A stretch of 64,000 nt of DNA from Limimaricola sp964022235. Its GTDB lineage: Bacteria; Pseudomonadota; Alphaproteobacteria; Rhodobacterales; Rhodobacteraceae. The stretch spans positions 1-64,000 of the forward strand of contig NZ_CAXHZL010000016.1 of the NCBI RefSeq assembly GCF_964022235.1. The letters are read 5' to 3'. Below, piece by piece: positions 15,387 to 25,896 of the stretch. The notes under the pieces are model-generated. The model saw only the letters and a program-made list of their open reading frames with translations. It made no database searches and had not been told where the DNA came from. Made by a program: the position numbers and the translations under genes. Position 1 is the first letter of the stretch, and each line of letters starts with the position of its first letter.

Positions 15387-16595
15387 ATGCTCGGACTTGA
15401 GCGCAGAGACACCCTTCTCCTGATCGCGGTGGCCGTCATCACGCTGTTCGCCCCGATCATCCTCAACCCCTTCCCGGCGGGATCGGCGCTGGCGCAGTTC
15501 AACGCGGGTTACCCCGACCTGATGCAGCGCTTCGTGATCTTCGGGATCTTCGCCATCGGCTTCAACATCCTGTTCGGCCTGACCGGATACCTCTCCTTTG
15601 GCCACGCGGCCTTTCTCGGGATCGGCTCCTACTCGGCCGTGTGGATGTTCAAGCTTTTGTCGATGAACGTGATCCCGGCCATTTTGCTGTCGATCCTCAT
15701 GGCGGGCGTCTTCGCCCTCGTGATCGGATTTGTCAGCTTGCGGCGATCCGGTATCTACTTCTCGATCCTGACGCTGGCCTTCGCGCAGATGAGCTACAAC
15801 CTTGCCTACTCGGTGCTCACCCCAATCACCAACGGCGAGACCGGCTTGCAACTCACCCTGTCGGACCCGCGCATCCTCGACGGCGCCTCCACCGGTGGCC
15901 TGCCGGTCACCTCGCTCTTCGGAGCCGAGATGCGCGACTCCACCACGCTTTTCGTGGGGCCCTGGTCCTGGGACTTCTCGGTCGGCTACTACTTCTGCGC
16001 GCTGCTGATGCTCGTGGCTTTCTACATCTCGGTGCGGATCTTCCGCTCGCCCTTCGGCATGATGCTGCGGGCGGTGAAGTCGAACCAGCAGCGGATGAAC
16101 TACACCGGTCTCAACACCCGCCCTTATACCCTCGCGGCCTTTGTGATCTCGGGCATGTATGCCGGTCTCGCGGGGGGTCTTCTGGCGGCGATGGACCCGC
16201 TTGCGGGCGCCGACCGGATGCAGTGGACCGCCTCCGGCGAGGTTGTGCTTATGACCATCCTCGGCGGTGCGGGCACGCTGATCGGGCCGGTGCTCGGCGC
16301 AGGCTTCATCAAGTACTTCGAGAACATCTTCTCGAAGATCAACGACGGCATCCTGCACCAGTGGTTCGCCTTCATGCCCGACGGGCTGGAGAACGCCATC
16401 GTCGCCATCATCCACCCCTTCATCGGCAAGGGCTGGCACCTGACGCTGGGTCTGCTGTTCATGCTCGTCGTCATCTTCCTGCCCGGTGGTCTGGTCGAGG
16501 GCGCGCAGCGGACGGGACGTCTGTTCCGCCGCCGCGACAAGAACGCCGATCAAGTGGAATCCGACGCCGCGCGCCAGCGCGCCGCCGCTGAATAA
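15387..16595 (+). CDS. Branched-chain-type ABC permease, LivM-like
   Basis: A 402-residue inner-membrane permease of the LivM/UrtC type with about nine to ten membrane segments. The segment NILFGLTGYLSFGHAAFLGIG (residues 52-72) is the family hallmark, and the C-terminal half carries GGAGTLIGPVLGAG. The C-terminus ends in a basic, polar tail (RRRDKNADQVESDAARQRAA). It is the partner of the LivH-like permease, whose stop is three bases upstream, and is followed by the ATPase gene after 11 bases, so tightly co-transcribed. Confidence 0.9.
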   Translation: MLGLERRDTLLLIAVAVITLFAPIILNPFPAGSALAQFNAGYPDLMQRFVIFGIFAIGFNILFGLTGYLSFGHAAFLGIGSYSAVWMFKLLSMNVIPAILLSILMAGVFALVIGFVSLRRSGIYFSILTLAFAQMSYNLAYSVLTPITNGETGLQLTLSDPRILDGASTGGLPVTSLFGAEMRDSTTLFVGPWSWDFSVGYYFCALLMLVAFYISVRIFRSPFGMMLRAVKSNQQRMNYTGLNTRPYTLAAFVISGMYAGLAGGLLAAMDPLAGADRMQWTASGEVVLMTILGGAGTLIGPVLGAGFIKYFENIFSKINDGILHQWFAFMPDGLENAIVAIIHPFIGKGWHLTLGLLFMLVVIFLPGGLVEGAQRTGRLFRRRDKNADQVESDAARQRAAAE

Positions 16596-16606
16596 GGAGC
16601 GCCACC

Positions 16607-17365
16607 ATGGGCATTCTCGAAGTCAAAGGCGTCAACAAGCGCTTCGGCGGCCTGCAGGCGCTGGGCGATGTGAACCTCTCCATCAAGGAGAACACCGTCC
16701 ACGCCATCATCGGACCCAACGGGGCGGGCAAGTCGACCCTGCTCAACTGCCTCGTCGGCAAGCTGATCCCCGACTCCGGCTCGGTCATGTTCGACGGCCA
16801 GTCTGTGCTTGGCCGCAAGCCGCACGAGATCAATCAGATGGGCATCTCCCGCGTGTTTCAGACGCCCGAGATCTTCGCCGATCTCACGGTGCTGGAAAAC
16901 GTGATGATCCCCTGCTTTGCGCGGCGCGACGGCGCGTTCCGGCTGCATGCCTATGAGACGGTACGCGCAGAGCGCGAGATCCGCGAGCAGGCCGAGGAGA
17001 TGCTCGCGGACGTCAACATGCTCGACAAGCGGGGCATGACCGCAGCGAGCCTGTCGCGCGGCGACAAGCGGCGGCTGGAGATGGCGATGTGCCTCGTCCA
17101 GAAGCCCAAGCTGCTCCTGCTCGACGAGCCGACGGCGGGCATGGCGCGGGCCGACACCAACAACACCATCGACCTGCTGAAAGAGATCAAGTCCAAGCGC
17201 GACATCACCATGGCAATCATCGAGCACGACATGCACGTCGTGTTCTCCCTGGCCGAGCGGATCACCGTGCTCGCTCAAGGCACGCCGCTGGTCGAGGAAA
17301 CGCCCGAGAACATCAAGGGTCACCCCAAGGTGCGCGAAGCCTACTTGGGCGAAGCGCAAGTCTGA
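16607..17365 (+). CDS. ABC transporter ATPase, LivG-like
   Basis: A 252-residue cytoplasmic ATPase. It has Walker A GPNGAGKST (about residues 37-45), a variant signature LSRGDKRRLEMA instead of LSGGQ, Walker B LLLLDEPTAG and a switch His in AIIEHDM. The LivG/UrtD family often has such a divergent signature. With the LivF-like product it drives the importer. ATG 16607 follows AAGGAGCGCCACC. It lies between the LivM-like permease and the second ATPase. Confidence 0.92.
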   Translation: MGILEVKGVNKRFGGLQALGDVNLSIKENTVHAIIGPNGAGKSTLLNCLVGKLIPDSGSVMFDGQSVLGRKPHEINQMGISRVFQTPEIFADLTVLENVMIPCFARRDGAFRLHAYETVRAEREIREQAEEMLADVNMLDKRGMTAASLSRGDKRRLEMAMCLVQKPKLLLLDEPTAGMARADTNNTIDLLKEIKSKRDITMAIIEHDMHVVFSLAERITVLAQGTPLVEETPENIKGHPKVREAYLGEAQV

Positions 17366-17381
17366 ACGCGGGAGCGAGAAC

Positions 17382-18137
17382 ATGGCAGAGACAGCGACCT
17401 ACGACCGCGATCGCAACAGCGCGGCGACCCATCCCAAGTTCCTCTCGGTCTGGGACATCCAAGCCTATTATGGTGAAAGCTACATCGTCCAAGGCGTCAG
17501 CTTCGACATCCACGAAGGCGAGATCCTGGCGCTTCTGGGCCGCAATGGCGCGGGCAAGACCTCGACCCTGCGCACCATCGCCCGGCTCGACGACCCGGCG
17601 CTCAAGCACGGCGAGATCTGGCTCGACCACAAGCCGCTGCACAAGATGAAGGCGCATGAGGCGGCCTCCAACGGCATTGCGCTGGTCCCCGAAGACCGGC
17701 GCATCATCCCCGGCCTCACGGTCGAGGAGAACCTGCAACTGGCGCAGATCGCGCCCCCCGTGGGCTGGTCGCTGGAGCGGATCTACGGTTTGTTCCCGCG
17801 CCTCAAGGAGCGCCGCAAGCAAGAGGGCGTCACCCTCTCGGGTGGCGAGCAGCAGATGTTGGCCATCGCTCGCGCGCTGGCCCGCGACATCAAGGTGCTG
17901 CTGCTGGACGAACCCTACGAAGGTCTCGCTCCCGTGATCGTGCAGGAAATTGCTAAGACCCTGAACGTGATTAGGGATCAGGGGATCACCACGATCATCG
18001 TGGAGCAGAACGCCGTTGCCGCGCTCAAGCTCGCGGATCGGGCGGTGATCCTTGACACGGGCTCGGTCGTCTATGACGGATCGGCACAGGAGGTGCTCGA
18101 GGACGAGGCGTTGCGCCAGCGATATCTCGCGATCTGA
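17382..18137 (+). CDS. ABC transporter ATPase, LivF-like
   Basis: A 251-residue cytoplasmic ATPase. It has Walker A GRNGAGKTS (about residues 53-61), signature LSGGEQQML, Walker B VLLLDEPYEGL and the LivF-type C-terminus (DTGSVVYDGSAQEVLEDEAL). The N-terminal 25 residues are a polar extension before the fold. It pairs with the LivG-like ATPase 16 bases upstream. The acetyl-CoA synthetase gene follows 16 bases later. Confidence 0.92.
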   Translation: MAETATYDRDRNSAATHPKFLSVWDIQAYYGESYIVQGVSFDIHEGEILALLGRNGAGKTSTLRTIARLDDPALKHGEIWLDHKPLHKMKAHEAASNGIALVPEDRRIIPGLTVEENLQLAQIAPPVGWSLERIYGLFPRLKERRKQEGVTLSGGEQQMLAIARALARDIKVLLLDEPYEGLAPVIVQEIAKTLNVIRDQGITTIIVEQNAVAALKLADRAVILDTGSVVYDGSAQEVLEDEALRQRYLAI

Positions 18138-18153
18138 GCACGAGGGAGAGAGA

Positions 18154-20118
<1,965 letters not shown>

Positions 20119-20132
20119 TCACGGTTTCAGGA

Positions 20133-20162
20133 GGGAGGGGCAGCGGTGACGCTGGCCCTCCC
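20133..20162 (+). terminator. Hairpin after acs
   Basis: A stem of 13 positions with one G-G mismatch closes a GTGA loop (left arm 20133-20145, right arm 20150-20162), 15 bases after the acs stop. There is no clear U tract. It probably ends the ABC-acs transcript. Confidence 0.6.
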
Positions 20163-20239
20163 CCGGTACCGCTTCGCAGTTTCTTCACAATTTCCTGCCA
20201 GGATCGATTCCATTGCGACCCCTGATTCGGGAGCTTTGA

Positions 20240-20701
20240 ATGGAATCCCTAAGACCGATGCCGGTTCTGCCCGGCCCGACCCTCTCGGCCCACTTACGCG
20301 TCCCAACCGAAACTCTGCCCGCCTCGGCCCCCCGGCCGGATGCGCCGCCCGTCACGCGCGCTGAGGCCCCGGCCGTCATCGCGCCGCGTCCGCCCGATCA
20401 GGCCCGCATGGGCCTCGTTCAGGCAGCGCTGCTCGGTAGTGGCGATCCTGCAAAGGATTACTCCCCCGAACGAGCGCTCAAGCCTTGGGGCGTTACCATG
20501 CTCCCCGACAGCGAACGCGCGCAGGAACGACGCGAGGCCGACCTCGCCCGCGAACGACAGGCCGCGCTTGCGCCGCCTGTGCCCGAACCGGGCGATGAGA
20601 TCGACGTCGCACGGCTCGACGCCGTGATGGGCGCACCCGTGCAAGACAATGCCCCGCAGAGCCTTGCGAGCGAAACCGAACCACCGCCTGCAACCGATTG
20701 A
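20240..20701 (+). CDS. Hypothetical Pro/Ala-rich protein
   Basis: A 153-residue protein rich in Pro, Ala and Arg without signal peptide, membrane segment or recognised domain. The best-ordered part is residues 55-100 (RMGLVQAALLGSGDPAKDYS and a charged helix with ERAQERREADLARERQ). ATG 20240 is preceded by GGGAG. It lies alone between the acs terminator and accB. The codon usage matches the surroundings, so the frame is probably real, but the ends look disordered and no function is suggested. Confidence 0.5.
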   Translation: MESLRPMPVLPGPTLSAHLRVPTETLPASAPRPDAPPVTRAEAPAVIAPRPPDQARMGLVQAALLGSGDPAKDYSPERALKPWGVTMLPDSERAQERREADLARERQAALAPPVPEPGDEIDVARLDAVMGAPVQDNAPQSLASETEPPPATD

Positions 20702-20812
20702 CGCCGCGCCGCTGCGATGGTCGGTCGCGGCCTGCTTTCCTCGTCCGGCGAACCGGCGTATAAGCCCCCGGAACTGCTGCCCGGACGGGCGCTATACGAG
20801 GGGCCCAGAGAC

Positions 20813-21313
20813 ATGAGCGACACGACCAGCCACGACAGCGACGTCAGCTTCATCCGCGCGCTGGCGGAACTGTTGAACCAAAATGATCTGACCGAGCTTC
20901 AGGTCAAGCGAGACTATGGCGAGAACGACAGCCTGAACGTCCGCGTCAGCCGCGCCCGCGAAGTGGTCCAGCAGATCGCCATGCCGCAGGCTTCGGCCGC
21001 ACCGGCAGCACCCACAGCCCCGATGGCCGCAGCCGCCCCCGCCGCAGCAGCGACCGCTTCGGACGATCCGGCGAGCCATCCCGGTGCCGTGACCTCGCCC
21101 ATGGTCGGCACCGCCTACCTTCAGGCCGAGCCCGGCACGCCCGCCTTCGTGACCCCCGGCGCGCAGGTGAAGGAGGGCGACACCGTCCTCATCATCGAGG
21201 CCATGAAGACCATGAACCAGATCCCCGCGCCCCGCTCTGGCACGGTCAAACGCATCCTCGTCGAGGATGGCAGCCCGGTCGAGTTCGGCGCGCCCCTGAT
21301 GATCATCGAGTGA
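20813..21313 (+). CDS. accB: Acetyl-CoA carboxylase biotin carboxyl carrier protein
   Basis: A 166-residue carrier of acetyl-CoA carboxylase, the first step of fatty-acid synthesis. An N-terminal helical segment (FIRALAELLNQNDLTELQVK) is joined by an Ala/Pro-rich linker (residues 57-90) to the biotinyl domain with EAMKTMN; K132 is the biotinylation site. The length agrees with AccB. ATG 20813 fits the family; the longer frame from 20717 adds a non-homologous leader. accC follows immediately. Confidence 0.95.
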   Translation: MSDTTSHDSDVSFIRALAELLNQNDLTELQVKRDYGENDSLNVRVSRAREVVQQIAMPQASAAPAAPTAPMAAAAPAAAATASDDPASHPGAVTSPMVGTAYLQAEPGTPAFVTPGAQVKEGDTVLIIEAMKTMNQIPAPRSGTVKRILVEDGSPVEFGAPLMIIE

Positions 21314-21318
21314 GCCCC

Positions 21319-22668
21319 ATGTTCGACAAGATCCTCATCGCCAATCGCGGCGAAATCGCGCTCAGGGTCGTGCGCGCCGCGCGCGAGATGGGCATCAAGA
21401 GCGTCGCGGTGCATTCGACCGCCGATTCGGACGCCATGCACGTGCGCATGGCCGATGAGGCGATCTGCATCGGGCCGCCGCCCTCGTCGCAGTCCTATCT
21501 GTCCTTCCCCGCGATCCTCTCGGCTTGCGAGATCACCGGCGCGCAGGCGATCCATCCCGGCTACGGCTTCCTGTCCGAAAACGCCGCCTTCGTGCAGGCA
21601 GTCGAAGACCATGGGCTGACCTTCATCGGCCCCTCGGCCGAGCACATTCGCATGATGGGCGACAAGATCACCGCCAAGGACACGATGAAGGCGCTTGGCG
21701 TGCCTTGCGTGCCCGGCTCGGACGGCGGCGTGCCGACTGTCGAGGCCGCTCGCAAGGTCGCCGCCGAGATCGGTTATCCGGTGATCATCAAGGCTACCGC
21801 CGGTGGCGGCGGGCGCGGCATGAAGGTCGCCAAGACCGAGGCCGAGATCGAACGTGCTTTCCAGACCGCGCGGTCCGAATCCAAGGCCGCCTTCGGCAAC
21901 GACGAGGTCTACATCGAGAAGTACCTCACCACGCCGCGCCACATCGAGATTCAGGTCTTCGGTGACGGCAAGGGCCGTGCGGTGCACTTGGGCGAGCGCG
22001 ACTGCTCGCTGCAACGGCGTCACCAGAAGGTGCTCGAGGAGGCCCCCGGCCCCTGCATCACGCAAGAACTGCGCGACCGCATCGGCAAGGTCTGCGCCGA
22101 GGCCGTGGCCAAGATCGGCTATTCCGGAGCGGGCACGATCGAGTTCCTGTTCGAAAACGACGAGTTCTATTTCATCGAGATGAACACCCGTCTGCAGGTG
22201 GAGCATCCGGTGACCGAGGCGATCTTCGGTGTCGATCTGGTGCGCGAGCAGATCCGCGTCGCCGCTGGCCTGCCGATGTCGTTCGTTCAGGAAGACCTGC
22301 ACATTCGTGGCCATGCCATCGAGGTGCGGATCAATGCCGAGAAGCTGCCGAACTTCGCGCCCTGCCCGGGCCGGATCACGCAGTACCACGCCCCCGGCGG
22401 TCTTGGCGTGCGCATGGACAGCGCACTCTACGACGGCTACCGGATCCCGCCCTATTACGACAGCTTGATCGCCAAGCTGATCGTGCATGGTTCGGATCGC
22501 GCGGAGGCACTGGCGCGTCTCAACCGTGCCTTGGGCGAGCTGATCGTCGACGGCGTCGACACCACGGTGCCGCTGCACCATGCGCTCTTGGGCGAACCCA
22601 ACATTCTCTCGGGCGACTACAACATCCACTGGCTCGAGCACTGGCTCGAGCAGACGTTGCAAGGGTAA
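21319..22668 (+). CDS. accC: Acetyl-CoA carboxylase biotin carboxylase subunit
   Basis: A 449-residue ATP-grasp enzyme that carboxylates the biotin on AccB with bicarbonate. The N-terminus MFDKILIANRGEIALRVVRA is canonical, the glycine-rich ATP loop is KATAGGGGRGMK, and the active-site segment is FIEMNTRLQVEHPVTE. The length is typical. ATG 21319 matches family starts; a GTG at 21310 overlapping the accB stop (GTGA) would add three residues. It forms an operon with accB and probably aat downstream. Confidence 0.95.
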   Translation: MFDKILIANRGEIALRVVRAAREMGIKSVAVHSTADSDAMHVRMADEAICIGPPPSSQSYLSFPAILSACEITGAQAIHPGYGFLSENAAFVQAVEDHGLTFIGPSAEHIRMMGDKITAKDTMKALGVPCVPGSDGGVPTVEAARKVAAEIGYPVIIKATAGGGGRGMKVAKTEAEIERAFQTARSESKAAFGNDEVYIEKYLTTPRHIEIQVFGDGKGRAVHLGERDCSLQRRHQKVLEEAPGPCITQELRDRIGKVCAEAVAKIGYSGAGTIEFLFENDEFYFIEMNTRLQVEHPVTEAIFGVDLVREQIRVAAGLPMSFVQEDLHIRGHAIEVRINAEKLPNFAPCPGRITQYHAPGGLGVRMDSALYDGYRIPPYYDSLIAKLIVHGSDRAEALARLNRALGELIVDGVDTTVPLHHALLGEPNILSGDYNIHWLEHWLEQTLQG

Positions 22669-22682
22669 GGCGGGGGCCGCGC

Positions 22683-23336
22683 ATGTCCTCGCGGCCCGAG
22701 CCCCGGCTCACGCCAGAGCTGCTGCTGCATGGCTACGCGCAGGGCGTGTTTCCGATGGCTGAAAGCAGGGACGACCCGGAGATCTTCTGGGTCGACCCGC
22801 GTCAGCGCGGTGTCCTGCCTCTGAACGGCCTGCGCCTCTCGCGCAGCCTTGCGCGGCGCATGCGGCGGGGCGGCTTCGAGATCATCGTGAACGGCGATTT
22901 CGAGGCTGTGGTCGCAGGCTGCGCCGACCGGTCCGAAACCTGGATCAACGCAGAGATCTTCGATCTGTACACGAGCCTGCATCGCATGGGTTTTGCCCAT
23001 TCGGTCGAGGTGCGCCACGAGGGCCAGCTTACCGGCGGCATCTATGGAGTCACGCTGGGGGGGGCGTTCTTCGGCGAGAGCATGTTCTCGCGCCGCACCG
23101 ACGCGTCAAAACTCGCGATGGTCTGGCTTGTGGATCGGCTGCGGCTGGGAGGCTTCACGCTATTCGATGCGCAGTTCCTGACGCCGCATCTGGCCAGCCT
23201 GGGCTTTGTGGAGATCCCGCGCGCGCGCTACCGCGCAGCATTGGCGACCGCGCTGGAACGACCGGGGGACTTTGTCGCACCCGGTGCCCCAGCTCCGGTT
23301 CAGGAGGTCCTGCAGCGCAACGCCCAAACGTCGTAG
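22683..23336 (+). CDS. aat: Leucyl/phenylalanyl-tRNA-protein transferase
   Basis: A 217-residue cytoplasmic enzyme that adds Leu or Phe to N-terminal Arg/Lys of proteins, marking them for ClpS-ClpAP degradation. Family signatures are LLHGYAQGVFPMAE (residues 15-28), FWVDPRQRGVLPL and GGIYGVTLGGAFFGESMFS (about 118-136). The length fits. The start is ATG 22683, 14 bases after accC, suggesting co-transcription. The last 37 bases overlap the convergent DUF2155 gene. Confidence 0.95.
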   Translation: MSSRPEPRLTPELLLHGYAQGVFPMAESRDDPEIFWVDPRQRGVLPLNGLRLSRSLARRMRRGGFEIIVNGDFEAVVAGCADRSETWINAEIFDLYTSLHRMGFAHSVEVRHEGQLTGGIYGVTLGGAFFGESMFSRRTDASKLAMVWLVDRLRLGGFTLFDAQFLTPHLASLGFVEIPRARYRAALATALERPGDFVAPGAPAPVQEVLQRNAQTS

Positions 23337-23656
23337 CGCGGGTGATCCATCGCGTTGAGCGCGGGCGCCGAGGCAATCATCCAGCCCTGAAACACCGGCG
23401 CCTCAATCTTCTGATAGCGCACGATCAGACGCTCATAGGCGTCGCCCGCCGGATTGTCGGCAGGGTAGCGGCATTCGTCGAGTTCAATCGACAGGTGGCC
23501 GACCGTGGCCGTCTCGCCCGCTGCGAGATCGAGATCGGTGACCACGCCGGTGATCTTGTCGAGCACGCGCAACACGCCGCCCGGGGCCTGCGCCGCCTGC
23601 TGGGCACTCGCGGGGGCCGCGAGGAGCGCCAGCACCACGGCCGCTGCGCGGATCAT
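23300..23656 (-). CDS. DUF2155 periplasmic protein
   Basis: A 118-residue exported protein of the DUF2155 family, common in alphaproteobacteria and usually next to the NDUFA12 gene. A signal peptide (MIRAAAVVLALLAAPASAQQ) is followed by the conserved body LRVLDKITGVVTDLDLAAGE, a Cys in LDECRYP and the family motif FQGWMIASAPALNAMDHPRYDVWALRC. The function is unknown; an envelope role is likely. The start is ATG 23656 because it shares ATGA with the stop of the upstream gene; another Met at 23668 is less likely. Confidence 0.88.
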   Translation of the reverse strand: MIRAAAVVLALLAAPASAQQAAQAPGGVLRVLDKITGVVTDLDLAAGETATVGHLSIELDECRYPADNPAGDAYERLIVRYQKIEAPVFQGWMIASAPALNAMDHPRYDVWALRCRTS

Positions 23657-24036
23657 TCGGGCTGCCACGCGTCATAATCCTTGGAGACGACAGGGGCCGC
23701 GCGACGGATCGAACCCGCGGGCGCATAGGCCTGCGCCGTGCCGGTGTGGTTCGGCTCGTGCGCCTTCTCCCAAGGGCGGTGGACCAGCGGACGGGTGGTC
23801 GGCGGCTCGTTCCAGGTCCGGTGCAGCCAGCCGTGCCATTCGGGATCGATGCGGCTCGCCTCGATCTCACCGTTGAAGATGACCCAACGTTTGGAGTCGT
23901 CCGCATTGCGATAGAAAATGTTGCCCTGCCGGTCCTCGCCCACCTTCTCACCCTTGCGCCAGGTGAAAAGTTGGGTGCCAAAGGTCTGACCGTCCCACCA
24001 GGTGAAGATGCGCTTGAGAGTGCTGCCGAGGCTCAT
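23653..24036 (-). CDS. NADH:ubiquinone oxidoreductase subunit NDUFA12 family protein
   Basis: A 127-residue protein homologous to the complex I accessory subunit NDUFA12 (B17.2), which bacteria of the mitochondrial lineage share. Key segments are FTWWDGQTFGTQLFTWRKGE (residues 10-29), RWVIFNGEIEASRIDPEWHGWLH-type and the Pro-rich tail. It acts at the peripheral arm of complex I on the inner membrane. ATG 24036 is preceded by AGGAG. It is coupled to the DUF2155 gene by an ATGA overlap. Confidence 0.92.
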   Translation of the reverse strand: MSLGSTLKRIFTWWDGQTFGTQLFTWRKGEKVGEDRQGNIFYRNADDSKRWVIFNGEIEASRIDPEWHGWLHRTWNEPPTTRPLVHRPWEKAHEPNHTGTAQAYAPAGSIRRAAPVVSKDYDAWQPE

Positions 24037-24103
24037 GACTGGTCTCCTGTCCTGCGCCCCGTCATGCCGCAAAGCGGACCCGAGGTCCAGTGGTCAGCGG
24101 GCC

Positions 24104-24478
24104 TCAGCGCAGCCGCGCCGTGACCTCGATCTCGATCCGCATCTCAGGCTGCATCAGCCCACATTCGATCATCGTCGCAGCCGGGGCCGCGGCACCCCAT
24201 GCGGCCCGCAGATAGGGCCAGCAGGCCGGAAACTCGGTCCGATCAGGCAGCATGTAGGTGACACGCACCACGCGCTCCATGCCCGATCCCGCCGCCTCCA
24301 GCGCCGCGGCGACATTGGCCAGAGCGGCCTTGCACTGCGCCTCGATCCCATCGGGAAGGGTCATGGTCGCATAGTCGTAACCGGTGGTGCCAGACACGAA
24401 GACCCACCCATCGCAAAGGACGGACCGGCTGTAGCCGATCCGTCCCTCGAATTCAGATCCTGACGTGAAGCGCTCCAA
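24104..24478 (-). CDS. RidA/YjgF family protein
   Basis: A 124-residue small trimeric-type protein of the Rid family, whose members hydrolyse reactive enamine/imine intermediates. Typical parts are GYSRSVLCDGWVFVSGTTG (residues 15-33), the helix CKAALANVAAALEAAG and the C-terminal EMRIEIEVTA. The usual catalytic Arg region near residue 105 reads CGLMQPEMRIE, so this is a divergent subgroup, not RidA itself. The start appears to be a TTG at 24478, four bases after the clpX stop, as no ATG or GTG fits the family N-terminus. It is therefore coupled to clpX. Confidence 0.82.
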   Translation of the reverse strand: MERFTSGSEFEGRIGYSRSVLCDGWVFVSGTTGYDYATMTLPDGIEAQCKAALANVAAALEAAGSGMERVVRVTYMLPDRTEFPACWPYLRAAWGAAAPAATMIECGLMQPEMRIEIEVTARLR

Positions 24479-24482
24479 GCGC

Positions 24483-25748
24483 TCAGCTCGCCGAGGCGGC
24501 CTCTTTCTTGGCCCCGTCGGCGTGGATCATCAGCGGCTTGCCATCGCCCACCGCCTCCTCATTGACGACCACCTCGGTGACGCTGTCGAGGCTCGGCAGT
24601 TCGAACATGGTGTCGAGCAGGATGCCCTCCATGATCGACCGCAGGCCCCGCGCACCGGTCTTGCGCTCGATCGCCTTGCGCGAGATCGCCTTGAGCGCGT
24701 CCTCGGTAAAGGTCAGCTTGGTGTCCTCGATGTCGAACAGTCGCTGGTACTGCTTGACCAGCGCGTTCTTGGGCTGGGTCAGGATCGTGACGAGGGCCTC
24801 TTCGTCGAGGTCGGTCAGCGTCGCAATCACCGGCAGACGACCGACAAACTCGGGGATCAGGCCGAATTTCAGCAGGTCCTCGGGCTCCAGATCGCCGAAG
24901 ATCTCGCCGACGCCACGGTCGTCCTGACCACGCACATCGGCGTTGAAGCCCATGGCCGAGCCCTTGCCACGCTGCGCGATGATCTTGTCGAGACCCGCAA
25001 AGGCACCGCCACAGATGAACAGGATGTTCGTGGTGTCGACCTGCAGGAACTCCTGCTGCGGATGCTTGCGCCCACCCTGTGGCGGCACGGAGGCCACGGT
25101 GCCCTCCATGATCTTCAAAAGCGCCTGCTGCACCCCCTCGCCCGAAACATCGCGGGTGATCGAAGGGTTGTCGGACTTGCGGGTGATCTTGTCGACCTCG
25201 TCGATATAGACGATGCCGCGCTGCGCCCGCTCGACGTTGTACTCGGAGGCCTGCAGCAGCTTGAGGATGATGTTCTCGACATCCTCGCCGACGTAGCCCG
25301 CTTCGGTCAGCGTCGTCGCATCCGCCATGGTGAAGGGCACGTCGAGGATGCGAGCCAACGTCTGCGCGAGCAGCGTCTTGCCACAGCCGGTCGGGCCGAT
25401 CAGCATGATGTTGGACTTCGACAGCTCGATATCGCTGGCCTTGGCCGCGTGGTTGAGCCGCTTGTAGTGGTTGTGGACCGCAACCGACAGCACGCGCTTG
25501 GCATGCAACTGGCCGATCACGTAATCGTCGAGCACATCGCAGATCTCGCGCGGCGTCGGGACGCCCTCGGCCGATTTCAGGCCGGAGCCCTTTGTCTCTT
25601 CGCGGATGATGTCCATGCACAGCTCGACGCATTCGTCGCAGATGAACACGGTCGGCCCCGCGATGAGCTTGCGCACTTCGTGCTGACTCTTGCCGCAAAA
25701 GCTGCAGTAGAGCGTGTTTTTGCTGTCGCCGCCGGACGTGCTTGCCAT
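24483..25748 (-). CDS. clpX: ATP-dependent Clp protease ATP-binding subunit ClpX
   Basis: A 421-residue AAA+ unfoldase that recognises and threads substrates into ClpP. An N-terminal zinc-binding domain has C15, C18, C37 and C40 (YCSFCGK...FICDEC). Walker A is GPTGCGKT (118-125), Walker B is GIVYIDEVDK and the ClpP-docking loop is of the IGF type. The length is typical. ATG 25748 begins right before the zinc domain; the longer frame to 25832 adds a non-conserved leader. It lies 148 bases downstream of clpP on the same strand. Confidence 0.97.
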   Translation of the reverse strand: MASTSGGDSKNTLYCSFCGKSQHEVRKLIAGPTVFICDECVELCMDIIREETKGSGLKSAEGVPTPREICDVLDDYVIGQLHAKRVLSVAVHNHYKRLNHAAKASDIELSKSNIMLIGPTGCGKTLLAQTLARILDVPFTMADATTLTEAGYVGEDVENIILKLLQASEYNVERAQRGIVYIDEVDKITRKSDNPSITRDVSGEGVQQALLKIMEGTVASVPPQGGRKHPQQEFLQVDTTNILFICGGAFAGLDKIIAQRGKGSAMGFNADVRGQDDRGVGEIFGDLEPEDLLKFGLIPEFVGRLPVIATLTDLDEEALVTILTQPKNALVKQYQRLFDIEDTKLTFTEDALKAISRKAIERKTGARGLRSIMEGILLDTMFELPSLDSVTEVVVNEEAVGDGKPLMIHADGAKKEAASAS

Positions 25749-25896
25749 ATCGAACCCCCGGGCCATCGGCCCTGCTGTCATCTCTCTCGGACTGCCCTTG
25801 TAGGAACGATAGGGCAGCCATTTCGCGGCCACAACGCCAAAATCCCGGCGCGGCGGTGGCGGTCACCCCCTGTCGAGGGGGTGACCCAGCGTCGGA

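Noticed and set aside
21121..22662. Long open frame opposite accB and accC
   Set aside because: It is the complementary shadow of well-identified genes in high-GC DNA, with no family resemblance and no start signal.
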